Positions 16,285 through 24,289 of a stretch of 64,000 nt of DNA are shown piece by piece. A program made the translations under genes and the position numbers. Source of the stretch: Fimbriimonadales bacterium. GTDB taxonomy: Bacteria > Armatimonadota > Fimbriimonadia > Fimbriimonadales > ATM1. The DNA lies in NCBI GenBank assembly GCA_035559795.1, contig DATMAR010000012.1, forward strand, positions 124,001 to 188,000. The letters are read 5' to 3'. The notes under the pieces are model-generated. The model worked only from the letters and a program-made list of their open reading frames with translations, was not told the DNA's origin and ran no database searches. Positions within the stretch are counted from its first letter, which is position 1. Each line of letters opens with the position of its first letter.

Positions 16285-19086
16285 ATGTACGAAATAGAAC
16301 CCATAGAAATTGACCCACGCACGAAAGCGCGTTTGATGCGATGGCTCATTGCGTTCGTAATTCTGCTGTTTATCCTTATATTCGGTTCGTCGTTTTTCCG
16401 TTTATGGGCAAATTATTTGTGGTATGCGTACGATGCAAAAGCACCTATCGTTTTCACGACTTACTATAAAACGAGGCTCGTATTATTTCTCATAGGTTTC
16501 CTCATTGCGACTCCTCTATTGCTATGGAACGCTAAATATGCACTTTCTGCGTTATCGAGTGTATCCGTTGTCCCTGTTACGATCGCCGATGTCATCGTAA
16601 ACAACATCCTTCGATGGGTGCGCAGAAACGGCATTATGGTCGCTAAAGTCGTATCGCCGATTGTCGGTCTGATATTCGGTCTTGCCCTCTCTACGAGATG
16701 GGAAGAACTTTTGCAATACCTCAACGCGGTTTCTTTCGAGCGCGCGGACCCTGTGTTCAGTTTGGATTTCTCTTTCTATGTTTTTCGTCTTCCCTTTTTA
16801 CAAGCGATAACCGGATGGTTATTCGGTTTGTGGTTTATCTGCGCAGCAATTGCCTTCGGAATTTTGTTAGGGTTAGGTGCGATCACAGTTTTCACGCAAA
16901 GACCCGCTTTGACGCATCGAGGACGCATTCATCTATCGATATTGATTGGCTTCGGCTTATTGCTTATCGCTTTCATGCTTTGGCTTCATCGTTACGACGA
17001 ACTCACTCGAGTAGAAGAGCGATTCGTCGGACCTGGATATAGCGAAATTCAAGCGATTCGAATGCAAACGGTTACATGCTTTTTGTTATTGTTAGGCGCT
17101 GCAGTTTCGTTTTTGAACGGATGGCGATGGAGGGCTTTTCTTCCTACTATAGGAGCTGGTGGGGCGGTTTTGCTCTTTTACTTGCTCTTCGTGGTCATCT
17201 ACCCCTCGATTGTTCAAACTTTTTGGGTGCGCCCGAACGAACTCGAATATCAAAAACCCTATATCGCTCGAGCACTACAAGCGACGCGTTGGGCGTATCT
17301 ATTGGACCAAATCGAGGTGAGAAACCTCGCGGTGGAAGCAGAACCGACAAAAGAAGAAATCGAACAGTCGAAAAGCACACTCGAGAATATGCGTTTATGG
17401 GATCCGTATATTCTTTTGCGCAATTTAGAGGTGCAACAATCCCTAAGAGACTATTACACGTTTTATGACGTGGATGTAGACCGTTACATCATCGGAGGTA
17501 AGCAGCGAATGCTTATGCTCGCGGCACGTGATCTCTCGGTCGAAAAATTAGACCCCACCCGAAGAACTTGGCAAAATATACGACTACAATACACACACGG
17601 AAACGGTGTCGTGGCTGTTCCGGTGAATGAAGTCTCATTGAACGGTATGCCGATATTTTATCTAAAAGACATCCCCCCCCGTGGACTTCCTGAACTCGAA
17701 ATTAAACAACCCAGAATCTACTATAACGATGCGAGAGACTCATCCGGAGAATCCATTGACCGCTTTGTCTACGCGCGTTCCCGAATCCCCGAATTCGAAT
17801 ACAGTCCAGAAGGCGAAGGGAAATATCGCTGGACTGGGGACGGCGGCGTTCCTCTGGATTCTTGGTGGAGAAAGTTCCTTTTTTCCATAGCACTGGGAGA
17901 TAGAGACCTTCTCTTCAGTAGCGACATCACTCCGGAAACTCGCTTACTTTGGAGAAGAAATGTTCGTGTGCGTGCAAAACATATTCTTCCCTTTTTGGAA
18001 TGGGATTACGATCCTTATATCGCAATAGTAAATGGTGAACTTTGGTGGATTCTGGATGGCTATACACACACGGATGCAATTCCGTATAGTCAGTTGACGA
18101 TTGCTCGCAATAGCCAATTCAATTACATTCGGAATAGTGTCAAATTCACAGTCAATGCCTACTCAGGCGATTGGAATGCGTATGTTGTCGAACCGAATGA
18201 CCCTATAGTGCGCGCCTATCAAAAAATCTATCCCGGAGTCATGAAACCTTTAGAAGAGGCTCCGGAAGGTTTACGAAAAAATTTCCGTTATCCGGAAGAC
18301 CTTTTCACGATTCAATCGATGCAACTCCAGAGATATCACGTTACGGATGCACGTACTTTCTATTTAGGTGAAGACGTCTGGGAAATTCCAATGCAAACAG
18401 GCGCAGAAGACCAAGGTACGCGCATGCCTGCATATTACGTGCAAATGCGTATTCCCGACGAGCCGAAAGACGGGTTTCTGCTCATCCTTCCGTTCACGCC
18501 CATAGGCAGACCCAACATGAGCGGCTGGCTCGCTGCGCACTGTGACCAAGAAACTTACGGAAAACTCGTGCTCTATCGTTATCCGCGCGAACGCAACATC
18601 TACGGTCCCGAACAACAGGAAGCGAAATTCGAACAGTTCGCACCCCTCAGCAAAGAAATCACTCTTCTCTCTCAAAAAGGAAGCAGAGTAGTTTCGGGAA
18701 ATCTCTTAGTCGTGCCCATCGGGAAAAGCGTAATGTATATAAAAACTCTCTTTTTGGAATCCGATCGTCCCGGCATTCGCGCACTTCCTGAATTGAAGAT
18801 TGTCGTTTTAGCATACAGTGACCGCATCGTTTTTTCAGATACCTATCCGAAGGCATTAGCATTGCTAACCGGCGAAGAAACTCGTATCACAACACGAACA
18901 GAAAAAGAGGAAATCTCCCCCCCTGCTACCGCTACTAAGGACAGAGCGCAACTTGCGCGCGAAGCGCTCGCTCTCATCAGAGAAAGCGAAGCGGCTCTAA
19001 GAGAAGGGGATTGGGCAAAATACGGAGAAGCAATCAATAAATTGAAGAACCTACTGAAGAAAGAAGCGGGAGAACCGGGAAGTTAG
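16285..19086 (+). CDS. UPF0182 family membrane protein
   Basis: At 933 residues this is full length for UPF0182 (COG1615). About seven membrane helices occupy the first 310 residues, followed by a very large extracytoplasmic domain with family motifs such as GAEDQGTRMPAYYV, FLLILPFTPIGRPNMSGWLA and GSRVVSGNLLVVPIG. The last 60 residues form an Ala/Glu-rich coiled coil. The function of the family is not established to my knowledge. It is preceded by GAAGGGAG ahead of ATG. Runs of C at 17673 (eight) and 18917 (seven) encode Pro-Pro. Confidence 0.93.
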   Translation: MYEIEPIEIDPRTKARLMRWLIAFVILLFILIFGSSFFRLWANYLWYAYDAKAPIVFTTYYKTRLVLFLIGFLIATPLLLWNAKYALSALSSVSVVPVTIADVIVNNILRWVRRNGIMVAKVVSPIVGLIFGLALSTRWEELLQYLNAVSFERADPVFSLDFSFYVFRLPFLQAITGWLFGLWFICAAIAFGILLGLGAITVFTQRPALTHRGRIHLSILIGFGLLLIAFMLWLHRYDELTRVEERFVGPGYSEIQAIRMQTVTCFLLLLGAAVSFLNGWRWRAFLPTIGAGGAVLLFYLLFVVIYPSIVQTFWVRPNELEYQKPYIARALQATRWAYLLDQIEVRNLAVEAEPTKEEIEQSKSTLENMRLWDPYILLRNLEVQQSLRDYYTFYDVDVDRYIIGGKQRMLMLAARDLSVEKLDPTRRTWQNIRLQYTHGNGVVAVPVNEVSLNGMPIFYLKDIPPRGLPELEIKQPRIYYNDARDSSGESIDRFVYARSRIPEFEYSPEGEGKYRWTGDGGVPLDSWWRKFLFSIALGDRDLLFSSDITPETRLLWRRNVRVRAKHILPFLEWDYDPYIAIVNGELWWILDGYTHTDAIPYSQLTIARNSQFNYIRNSVKFTVNAYSGDWNAYVVEPNDPIVRAYQKIYPGVMKPLEEAPEGLRKNFRYPEDLFTIQSMQLQRYHVTDARTFYLGEDVWEIPMQTGAEDQGTRMPAYYVQMRIPDEPKDGFLLILPFTPIGRPNMSGWLAAHCDQETYGKLVLYRYPRERNIYGPEQQEAKFEQFAPLSKEITLLSQKGSRVVSGNLLVVPIGKSVMYIKTLFLESDRPGIRALPELKIVVLAYSDRIVFSDTYPKALALLTGEETRITTRTEKEEISPPATATKDRAQLAREALALIRESEAALREGDWAKYGEAINKLKNLLKKEAGEPGS

Positions 19087-19104
19087 TTTTTTTACGATCA
19101 AATC

Positions 19105-19650
19105 ATGAAGGAATCTGCAGTAAAAGCCACGGAATTATGCATTTCTACTAAAGGAATCGTTTTGCCTAACGGTCTCCGCATCGCAGAAGCGCGTGTAAGC
19201 ATGCCGCAATTGACTCTTCGCGTATCGCCTTTTCTTCTTCCCGAAGGAACGAACCTGGACATAGAATTGGTTGCGGAGAGCATGGATTTGCAAGAACATC
19301 TCAATGCAAAATCGCCAGCAGGGATTTCCGATATTCGAGTCCGTGCGGAACGAGGTTCTATCATCATCACGGGAATTTATCGTCTTTTAGTTCCGATCCC
19401 GGTTGGCGCTGAGGGTGTCTTGGAATTCGAAAACGGCAAACTGAATTTCGTTCTCAAAAGAGCGGAGGTCGCAGGTGTCAAGGCGCCAGAAAATCTCGTG
19501 CGTGAGCAAATCGAAAAAATTAATCCTATCGTAGATTTGACTGGGTATCCTGTTCAGGCAGAAATTAAAAGCATAGAAATCGGTAATGGAAAGATTCGGA
19601 TCAATGCAAATTTATCTCTCACCGCCCCCGTGCCTCGAAAGGAACCATAA
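19105..19650 (+). CDS. DUF2993 (LmeA-like) protein
   Basis: A 181-residue beta-rich protein resembling DUF2993, the family of LmeA-like lipid-binding proteins. Seen features are amphipathic repeated strands (LVAESMDLQEHLNAKSPAG, GIYRLLVPIPVGAEGVLEF) and the C-terminal segment IEKINPIVDLTGYPVQAEI, typical of the family's NPIVDL-x-x-P motif. Unlike many members it lacks a signal peptide or anchor. It lies between the UPF0182 gene and mqnD in one same-strand group. Confidence 0.75.
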   Translation: MKESAVKATELCISTKGIVLPNGLRIAEARVSMPQLTLRVSPFLLPEGTNLDIELVAESMDLQEHLNAKSPAGISDIRVRAERGSIIITGIYRLLVPIPVGAEGVLEFENGKLNFVLKRAEVAGVKAPENLVREQIEKINPIVDLTGYPVQAEIKSIEIGNGKIRINANLSLTAPVPRKEP

Positions 19651-19682
19651 GTGAAACTCAAACAAAGATGAAACTCAAACAA
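19651..19682 (+). repeat. Tandem duplication spanning the mqnD start
   Basis: The sequence TGAAACTCAAACAAA occurs twice, 16 bases apart, across the mqnD initiation region. The first copy begins with GTG but its frame stops after six codons at the second copy's TGA; the second copy supplies the true ATG at 19668. Confidence 0.8.
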
Positions 19683-20504
19683 AAAATACGCATAGGTCAT
19701 AGTCCTGATAGTGATGACGCGTTTATGTTTTGGGGTTTAGCATCCGGAGTCGTCTCTTCCCCATTAGAATTCGAGCATGTTTTGCTGGATATTCAAACCC
19801 TGAATGAATTAGCGAAGGAAGGAGTTTTGGAAACGACGGCGATTTCGGTTCATGCCTATGCATACGTGTCCGATAAATACGCAATCTTAAGACACGGAGG
19901 CTCCTTCGGAGAAGGCTATGGTCCGATCATCGTTGCGAACGTACCCATAGGTTTGGATGAGCTAAAGCATAAAGTCATAGCAGTTCCGGGAACATTAACC
20001 AGCGCATTTTTACAACTTTCGTTGCTCATTCCTAATCCTCGATACGAAGTAGTTCCTTTCGATCGTATTCTTCCTGCAGTAAAGCAAAAAGAATACGAAG
20101 CAGGCTTGCTAATTCATGAAGGACAAATTACATGGCAGCAACATGGCTTACATCTCGTCGCGGATTTTGGCAAATGGTGGAAAGAACAAACTGGTCTTCC
20201 TTTGCCTCTCGGCGTGAATGTCGTGCGTAAAGATTTAGGCGCAGAGACGATTCGTGAAATCAATCGTGCATTGCGAGAAAGCATCCGTGCAGCCTTCGAA
20301 AATCGCGAAGAAGCATTGCGCTACGCCCTTCGATTCGGAAGAGGAATAGACAAAGAAACTGCAGACCATTTCGTAAAAATGTATGTAAACGAACGTACTT
20401 TAGATATGGGAGAAGACGGAATACAGGCAATACGTCTTCTTTTAGAAAAAGGCGTCGTAGCGGGCTTAATTCCACCCGTCGAATTCGACATAGTAGATTT
20501 ATGA
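19668..20504 (+). CDS. mqnD: 1,4-dihydroxy-6-naphthoate synthase MqnD
   Basis: The 278-residue protein matches MqnD, which splits cyclic dehypoxanthinyl futalosine to 1,4-dihydroxy-6-naphthoate in the futalosine route to menaquinone. Diagnostic motifs are GHSPDSDDAFMFWGL at the N-terminus, AISVHAYAY, YGPIIVAN, the periplasmic-binding-protein fold segment GTLTSAFLQLSLL and GLPLPLGVNVVRKDLG. It implies the cell makes menaquinone without the classical Men pathway. No other mqn gene is in the window. There is no good ribosome site before the ATG, only a duplicated A-rich segment. Confidence 0.93.
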   Translation: MKLKQKIRIGHSPDSDDAFMFWGLASGVVSSPLEFEHVLLDIQTLNELAKEGVLETTAISVHAYAYVSDKYAILRHGGSFGEGYGPIIVANVPIGLDELKHKVIAVPGTLTSAFLQLSLLIPNPRYEVVPFDRILPAVKQKEYEAGLLIHEGQITWQQHGLHLVADFGKWWKEQTGLPLPLGVNVVRKDLGAETIREINRALRESIRAAFENREEALRYALRFGRGIDKETADHFVKMYVNERTLDMGEDGIQAIRLLLEKGVVAGLIPPVEFDIVDL

Positions 20505-20514
20505 GGAGGTTCGT

Positions 20515-21630
20515 ATGGTAACTGCATTGAGTTACGTTCTTCTTTTTAATAGCATCGCAAGCCTCGCAAACACCGATACACCGTACACACTCGAATTTTC
20601 ACCGGATGGAACGAAAATTCTCACGAATTCCTACCCACCGCAAGCGATGAAAGAATTAGAAATCTTCGACATCACGACGAATTCTACGATTACTAACCCA
20701 TTGCTTTCAGGATTCCGAGCGAAATGGTTCCCCGATGGAAAGAAAGTGCTCTTCGATAACGGAACGGGGGCAATCGTAATTGACATCGAGAGAAACGAAA
20801 TAATATTAACGAAAAACTTCATGAAAAGCCCTTATGTATGGAGGGGGGAAATGGGCTTTGTCGCACTGCAAAAAGAGCGAGACGAAGAAATGAAAATCGT
20901 ATGGATAGCTTATCCACGTGGGCTCGTGGAAACCTCCGTTGAACCGCCTTATGGAAACATTTCTTATTTCGTCTATTTACCTGCCACCGACGGAGTGGCT
21001 TTTCTCGACGGAATGAAGAACAGAAAAAACGTTTATATCGCCGCATTCAATACCGTTCGACAAGTAACGACAACCGACGATGTGATTTCTCTGGCTTCTA
21101 TCGAAGGCGGAAAGAAGCTCGTGTGGGCAAGACAAAGCAAAAACATGCGCTATATCCTTACGACGCTTTGGAAGTATGACGTTCGTATTCTTGCAGTTGA
21201 ACGCTTGCCTTTTCCGGAAAGAATTCCCTTGATTAATCCGAACACGAGGCAAGCGCCTTCTGCTCTCGAGCAAATATCCGTATCTCCGGATGGCTCTCGC
21301 GTGGCAATCGTCGCACGTTTTACATCAGCGCCTGAACCGCCGAAGCAGCCGAGGGTTAGAAAGAAAGCGACACCACAAAAAGCAGTGCAAAAATCCTGGG
21401 TTGCGCTTTATACAATGAACATCAACGGAACGAACGCACGACTGATTCGAAAAATCGAACCCGCAAAAGCCTGGGAAGGATTTCTCATGACATGGTCTCC
21501 CGATTCTTCTCGCATCGCCGTCATCGAAAGACTAACGAATCTCACCTCGCTGTTTTTATACAACGCAGATGGTTCGGGAAAAATAAAACTCAAAGATTGG
21601 CAAAAACCGAAGACTCCCTTGATTCGGTAG
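20515..21630 (+). CDS. Secreted TolB-like beta-propeller protein
   Basis: The 371-residue protein has a signal peptide (about 1-19) and WD40-like/TolB-type beta-propeller repeats, recognisable from FSPDGTKIL, WFPDGKKVLFD, VSPDGSRVAIVA and WSPDSSRIAVIE. A basic Pro-rich loop (PPKQPRVRKKATPQKA) interrupts one blade near residue 285. It starts ten bases after mqnD with a GAGGAGGT ribosome site. A specific Tol-Pal role is unlikely because no tol genes are nearby; it is more likely one of many lineage-specific extracytoplasmic propellers. Confidence 0.75.
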   Translation: MVTALSYVLLFNSIASLANTDTPYTLEFSPDGTKILTNSYPPQAMKELEIFDITTNSTITNPLLSGFRAKWFPDGKKVLFDNGTGAIVIDIERNEIILTKNFMKSPYVWRGEMGFVALQKERDEEMKIVWIAYPRGLVETSVEPPYGNISYFVYLPATDGVAFLDGMKNRKNVYIAAFNTVRQVTTTDDVISLASIEGGKKLVWARQSKNMRYILTTLWKYDVRILAVERLPFPERIPLINPNTRQAPSALEQISVSPDGSRVAIVARFTSAPEPPKQPRVRKKATPQKAVQKSWVALYTMNINGTNARLIRKIEPAKAWEGFLMTWSPDSSRIAVIERLTNLTSLFLYNADGSGKIKLKDWQKPKTPLIR

Positions 21631-21680
21631 CAAATTCAATCACCTTTATAAAAGTTTCTTCGCTTATAAAGTTGCTTTAC

Positions 21681-22052
21681 TTAGATTGGGACACCTCGTT
21701 CCCTTTCTATCTCCACTCCGGCACATTCAGTTGTATGCCTCGGAATCGGGTTCGTTTTGCTCACCCTGATTCGTGCATGTTTTAATTGCGGAAACGCATC
21801 GAAAAGGTCGTCGCACACGATTTGCGCTAATCGCTCCAAAAGATGCACCTGCGTAGAAGTCGCAGCCTTTTCGATAACATCGGATGCCTTGACATAATCG
21901 ATCGTCTCGGATAGCTCATCGGTTCGTGTAACTTCCGACATATCGAAATATAATTGAACATCGAAGCGAAAAGTCCTTCCTTGCGCTCTTTCCTTTTCGG
22001 TAACGCCATGATATGCGAATATCTGCAAGCCTTCGATAAAAACGGAATCCAT
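21681..22052 (-). CDS. folB: Dihydroneopterin aldolase
   Basis: The 123-residue protein is the size of FolB, which converts dihydroneopterin to 6-hydroxymethyl-dihydropterin in folate synthesis. Motifs are IEGLQIFAYHGVTEKER, the catalytic YVKASDVIEKAA region with Tyr, and LLERLAQIVCDDLF with the substrate-binding Glu. Its start abuts the stop of the GT9 gene. Another folate gene, folP, lies about 10 kb away. Confidence 0.94.
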   Translation of the reverse strand: MDSVFIEGLQIFAYHGVTEKERAQGRTFRFDVQLYFDMSEVTRTDELSETIDYVKASDVIEKAATSTQVHLLERLAQIVCDDLFDAFPQLKHARIRVSKTNPIPRHTTECAGVEIERERGVPI

Positions 22053-23165
22053 CTACAAGAGTTCTCCTGCTATATGCTTTGTTTCGTATCTTTTTTGCAT
22101 CTGAGTAAAAGATGATAACACTTCTTCTACCTCGATGTTCTCCACATCCCCTTCTTCGGGCGTGAGAACCGTCAGATTCGGATTGGGGGGAGCCCATAAA
22201 GGGGCAATCTCTTTGCGATAAAGTCCTATCGTAGGCTTATCATGAGCCGCCGCAAAATGGAGAATACCGTTGTCGAGAGTGATTACAAATTCGCATCTTT
22301 TCAGCGCATAAACTACTTGCGGCAAAGAAAACTTTCCTCGCAAATCCTCCACGAGACTTTGTTCGACTAAAACATCCTCGTCCTTTGCACTGTGATAGAA
22401 TTGTCGCTGACTCTTCGGGGGGGCGCCCAATAGTCCAATGGTGTAGCCTTCCCTTCGCAAATCTCGCAACAAATTCGCCCATTTATCGTATCGCCACAAT
22501 TTGTTCTTCAAAGACGCCCCTGTAGAAATCAAGATATCTGGAACGTCGAAAGAGATTTCTTCACACGGGAACCAATATCTCGGTATCCCCCCCCTCCATG
22601 GAGCATTCGGGATTCCTTCCATATACGCCAACTTCATAAAGATTTCGGCAATGAAGCCGGTTTCCAAAAAAGGATAGCGCATAGGCAAATCGGGCGATGC
22701 CCATTTTCGGTCCCTCCAAAGGTCACCTCTTTCGTCATCAGGAAAATCCCATTCCGATCGCGAATCTGGTGCGAGACACGGACCACAAACATATGCCCCC
22801 TCTCCTATCAACGCAGTGAACGTTCGGTGAAGAGGCGCATCCTCGATATTAATGACCAAATCGTATCCATTTATATCTTGGCGACGTTGTATAGCCTGCT
22901 GAGCGGTTTCTGAAAAAGACTTTCCGAGAAGCGAAATCCGCCAATCGAACAAGGTTCCTATGGATGCGGTTTCGAGTTCCTTAGTCCTTTCCCCCCCGTA
23001 ATAATCTATTATGCTATCGGGATAATAATATCGTAACGCCTGCAAAAGTGGCGTGCAAATTGCGAAATTGCCTAACGCATCATTCGCAAGCACGGCTATC
23101 TTTGCGGAAGAATTCAGCGCTTGTCCTTCGTATCGTAACATAAAATTATTCTGCTGTATTTTCAT
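22053..23165 (-). CDS. Glycosyltransferase family 9 (heptosyltransferase-like)
   Basis: The 370-residue GT-B protein resembles ADP-heptose:LPS heptosyltransferases. The N-terminal DALGNFAICTPLLQALRYYYPDS matches the GDxxxxxPxxxxLrxxxP region, and the C-terminal domain has ILISTGAS, WRYDKWANLLRDL, EDLRGKFSLPQVVYALKRC and ITLDNGILHFAAAHDKPTIGLY. It likely adds a sugar to an outer-membrane or surface glycan. It overlaps the upstream lipoprotein-like gene by 20 bases; MLRYEG eight residues in is another start. Runs G7 at 22417, C8 at 22587 and C7 at 22991 fall in it. Confidence 0.88.
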   Translation of the reverse strand: MKIQQNNFMLRYEGQALNSSAKIAVLANDALGNFAICTPLLQALRYYYPDSIIDYYGGERTKELETASIGTLFDWRISLLGKSFSETAQQAIQRRQDINGYDLVINIEDAPLHRTFTALIGEGAYVCGPCLAPDSRSEWDFPDDERGDLWRDRKWASPDLPMRYPFLETGFIAEIFMKLAYMEGIPNAPWRGGIPRYWFPCEEISFDVPDILISTGASLKNKLWRYDKWANLLRDLRREGYTIGLLGAPPKSQRQFYHSAKDEDVLVEQSLVEDLRGKFSLPQVVYALKRCEFVITLDNGILHFAAAHDKPTIGLYRKEIAPLWAPPNPNLTVLTPEEGDVENIEVEEVLSSFTQMQKRYETKHIAGELL

Positions 23166-24039
23166 CGAAAGGTTCTACTCGAACGAAAAATATTACCTTC
23201 GCATGGCGCTTTTGCCCTGTGGGAGTTTCGATATCTCCTTCGAATCTCATCGTTACCGCCGCTTCTACGAGTTGACCATTCTCCGTATCGAAGAAATAAG
23301 AACCTGTAGAACCGAAGCGCTTCGCTGAATCTTGAACCAACAAATCTATTCTCCATGTCTTTTTTCCATTTGCTTCTTGAATCCCTTTATAAGTATATTT
23401 CTCCGTAACCCGCATCAGTCCTAATAAAGGCACTTCTCGATTCGTTACGGACTTCCATGTGCTTCCTGGAATTACTCGTTTTTTCGGAAACGGAATGAAC
23501 CCAATTCCATGAATTCCACGAACTACGTTAGTCGTTTCGCTAAAAACTCTTGCGTATTCATCTATTTTTACGGTCGAGTTTTCTGCCTGCCAATATCCAG
23601 GTTCTCCAGAATCGGTTTGTACTTTCACGGGTTCTGAGGAAATTTCGAGTTCTGCAATTCCGTCCTTGACGGCGTGAGTTGTTGATGTGTAAACAACTTC
23701 CAACAGCGATGTCGCTTTAGGCTTTTCACCTTTTCGCAACTGTTTCTTATCGAGGAGCACTTCTATTTTGCCTTTTATCTTCCGTGTTACTTTCTCACCG
23801 GGTTGAAACACGACTCTTAGCGGAACACCATTCGGATAATCCCTTTCGGGTTCTATTACCGTCGCTTCGGGTCGAGCAGGTGCCGTTTGCGGAGAGACAC
23901 TCGAGCCTCGAACAGCCGATGATGAATCCTCCCGATTCAGCACGGCCTTGCTAACATTTTCCGAGGAACAGCAAACACTTAAAAGCACGACACTACAGGT
24001 GAAACACGAAAATCGCTTCCAATTTCGAACATTCGACAT
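23146..24039 (-). CDS. Secreted or lipoprotein-like protein of unknown function
   Basis: The 297-residue product has a hydrophobic N-terminal segment ending SVVLLSVCCSS, which resembles a lipobox although Val before Cys is not ideal. A Ser/Pro-rich linker (about 35-60) precedes a beta-rich domain with GIGFIPFPKKRVIPGSTWK and FFDTENGQLVEAAVTMRFEG. That pattern recalls extracytoplasmic proteins measuring or binding polymers, but I recognise no family. It heads a minus-strand operon with GT9 and folB. Confidence 0.6.
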   Translation of the reverse strand: MSNVRNWKRFSCFTCSVVLLSVCCSSENVSKAVLNREDSSSAVRGSSVSPQTAPARPEATVIEPERDYPNGVPLRVVFQPGEKVTRKIKGKIEVLLDKKQLRKGEKPKATSLLEVVYTSTTHAVKDGIAELEISSEPVKVQTDSGEPGYWQAENSTVKIDEYARVFSETTNVVRGIHGIGFIPFPKKRVIPGSTWKSVTNREVPLLGLMRVTEKYTYKGIQEANGKKTWRIDLLVQDSAKRFGSTGSYFFDTENGQLVEAAVTMRFEGDIETPTGQKRHAKVIFFVRVEPFDENTAE

Positions 24040-24128
24040 GGGTTGCGTCTAAGATACCCCTGACCTGCTGCTGACCCCTAATGATGAATAAATTTAGCCG
24101 CGGAAGTTGTCTTTATCCCGAGTAGCTC

Positions 24129-24155
24129 TTGCATGCTAACAAGTTCTGGTATACT
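24129..24155 (+). promoter_or_regulatory. Extended -10 promoter ahead of the smORF-smc unit
   Basis: TTGCAT (24129-24134) and TATACT (24150-24155) are separated by 15 bases, and a TG one base before the -10 makes it an extended -10. The promoter implies transcription starting near 24162, which excludes the far-upstream smc starts. Confidence 0.5.
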
Positions 24156-24190
24156 TCATTCCCTTCCAAATAAGGAGGAAAGGCGAAAGC

Positions 24191-24289
24191 ATGGATGCTG
24201 GAAACGCCGTCGAAGCTCGCTACTTCAGCTCGGTCGAGAGCGTCTTATTTTTATCCGGTGGTCTAACCCGAAGGATTCTTACACCTTGA
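24191..24289 (+). CDS. Small ORF (32 codons) translationally coupled to smc
   Basis: ATG 24191 follows an AAGGAGG ribosome site (24172-24178, 12-base spacing) and opens a 32-codon frame beginning MDAGNAVEARYF and ending TRRILTP. Its TGA overlaps the smc TTG start as TTGA. It is in a different frame from smc. The arrangement is typical of a leader ORF that couples translation, but whether the peptide itself has a role is unknown. I recognise no family. Confidence 0.5.
   Translation: MDAGNAVEARYFSSVESVLFLSGGLTRRILTP

Noticed and set aside
24133-24285. Longer smc reading frame starting at 24133
   Set aside because: The added 51 residues have no SMC similarity, and the frame starts upstream of the -10 box at 24150, so it would not be transcribed from that promoter.
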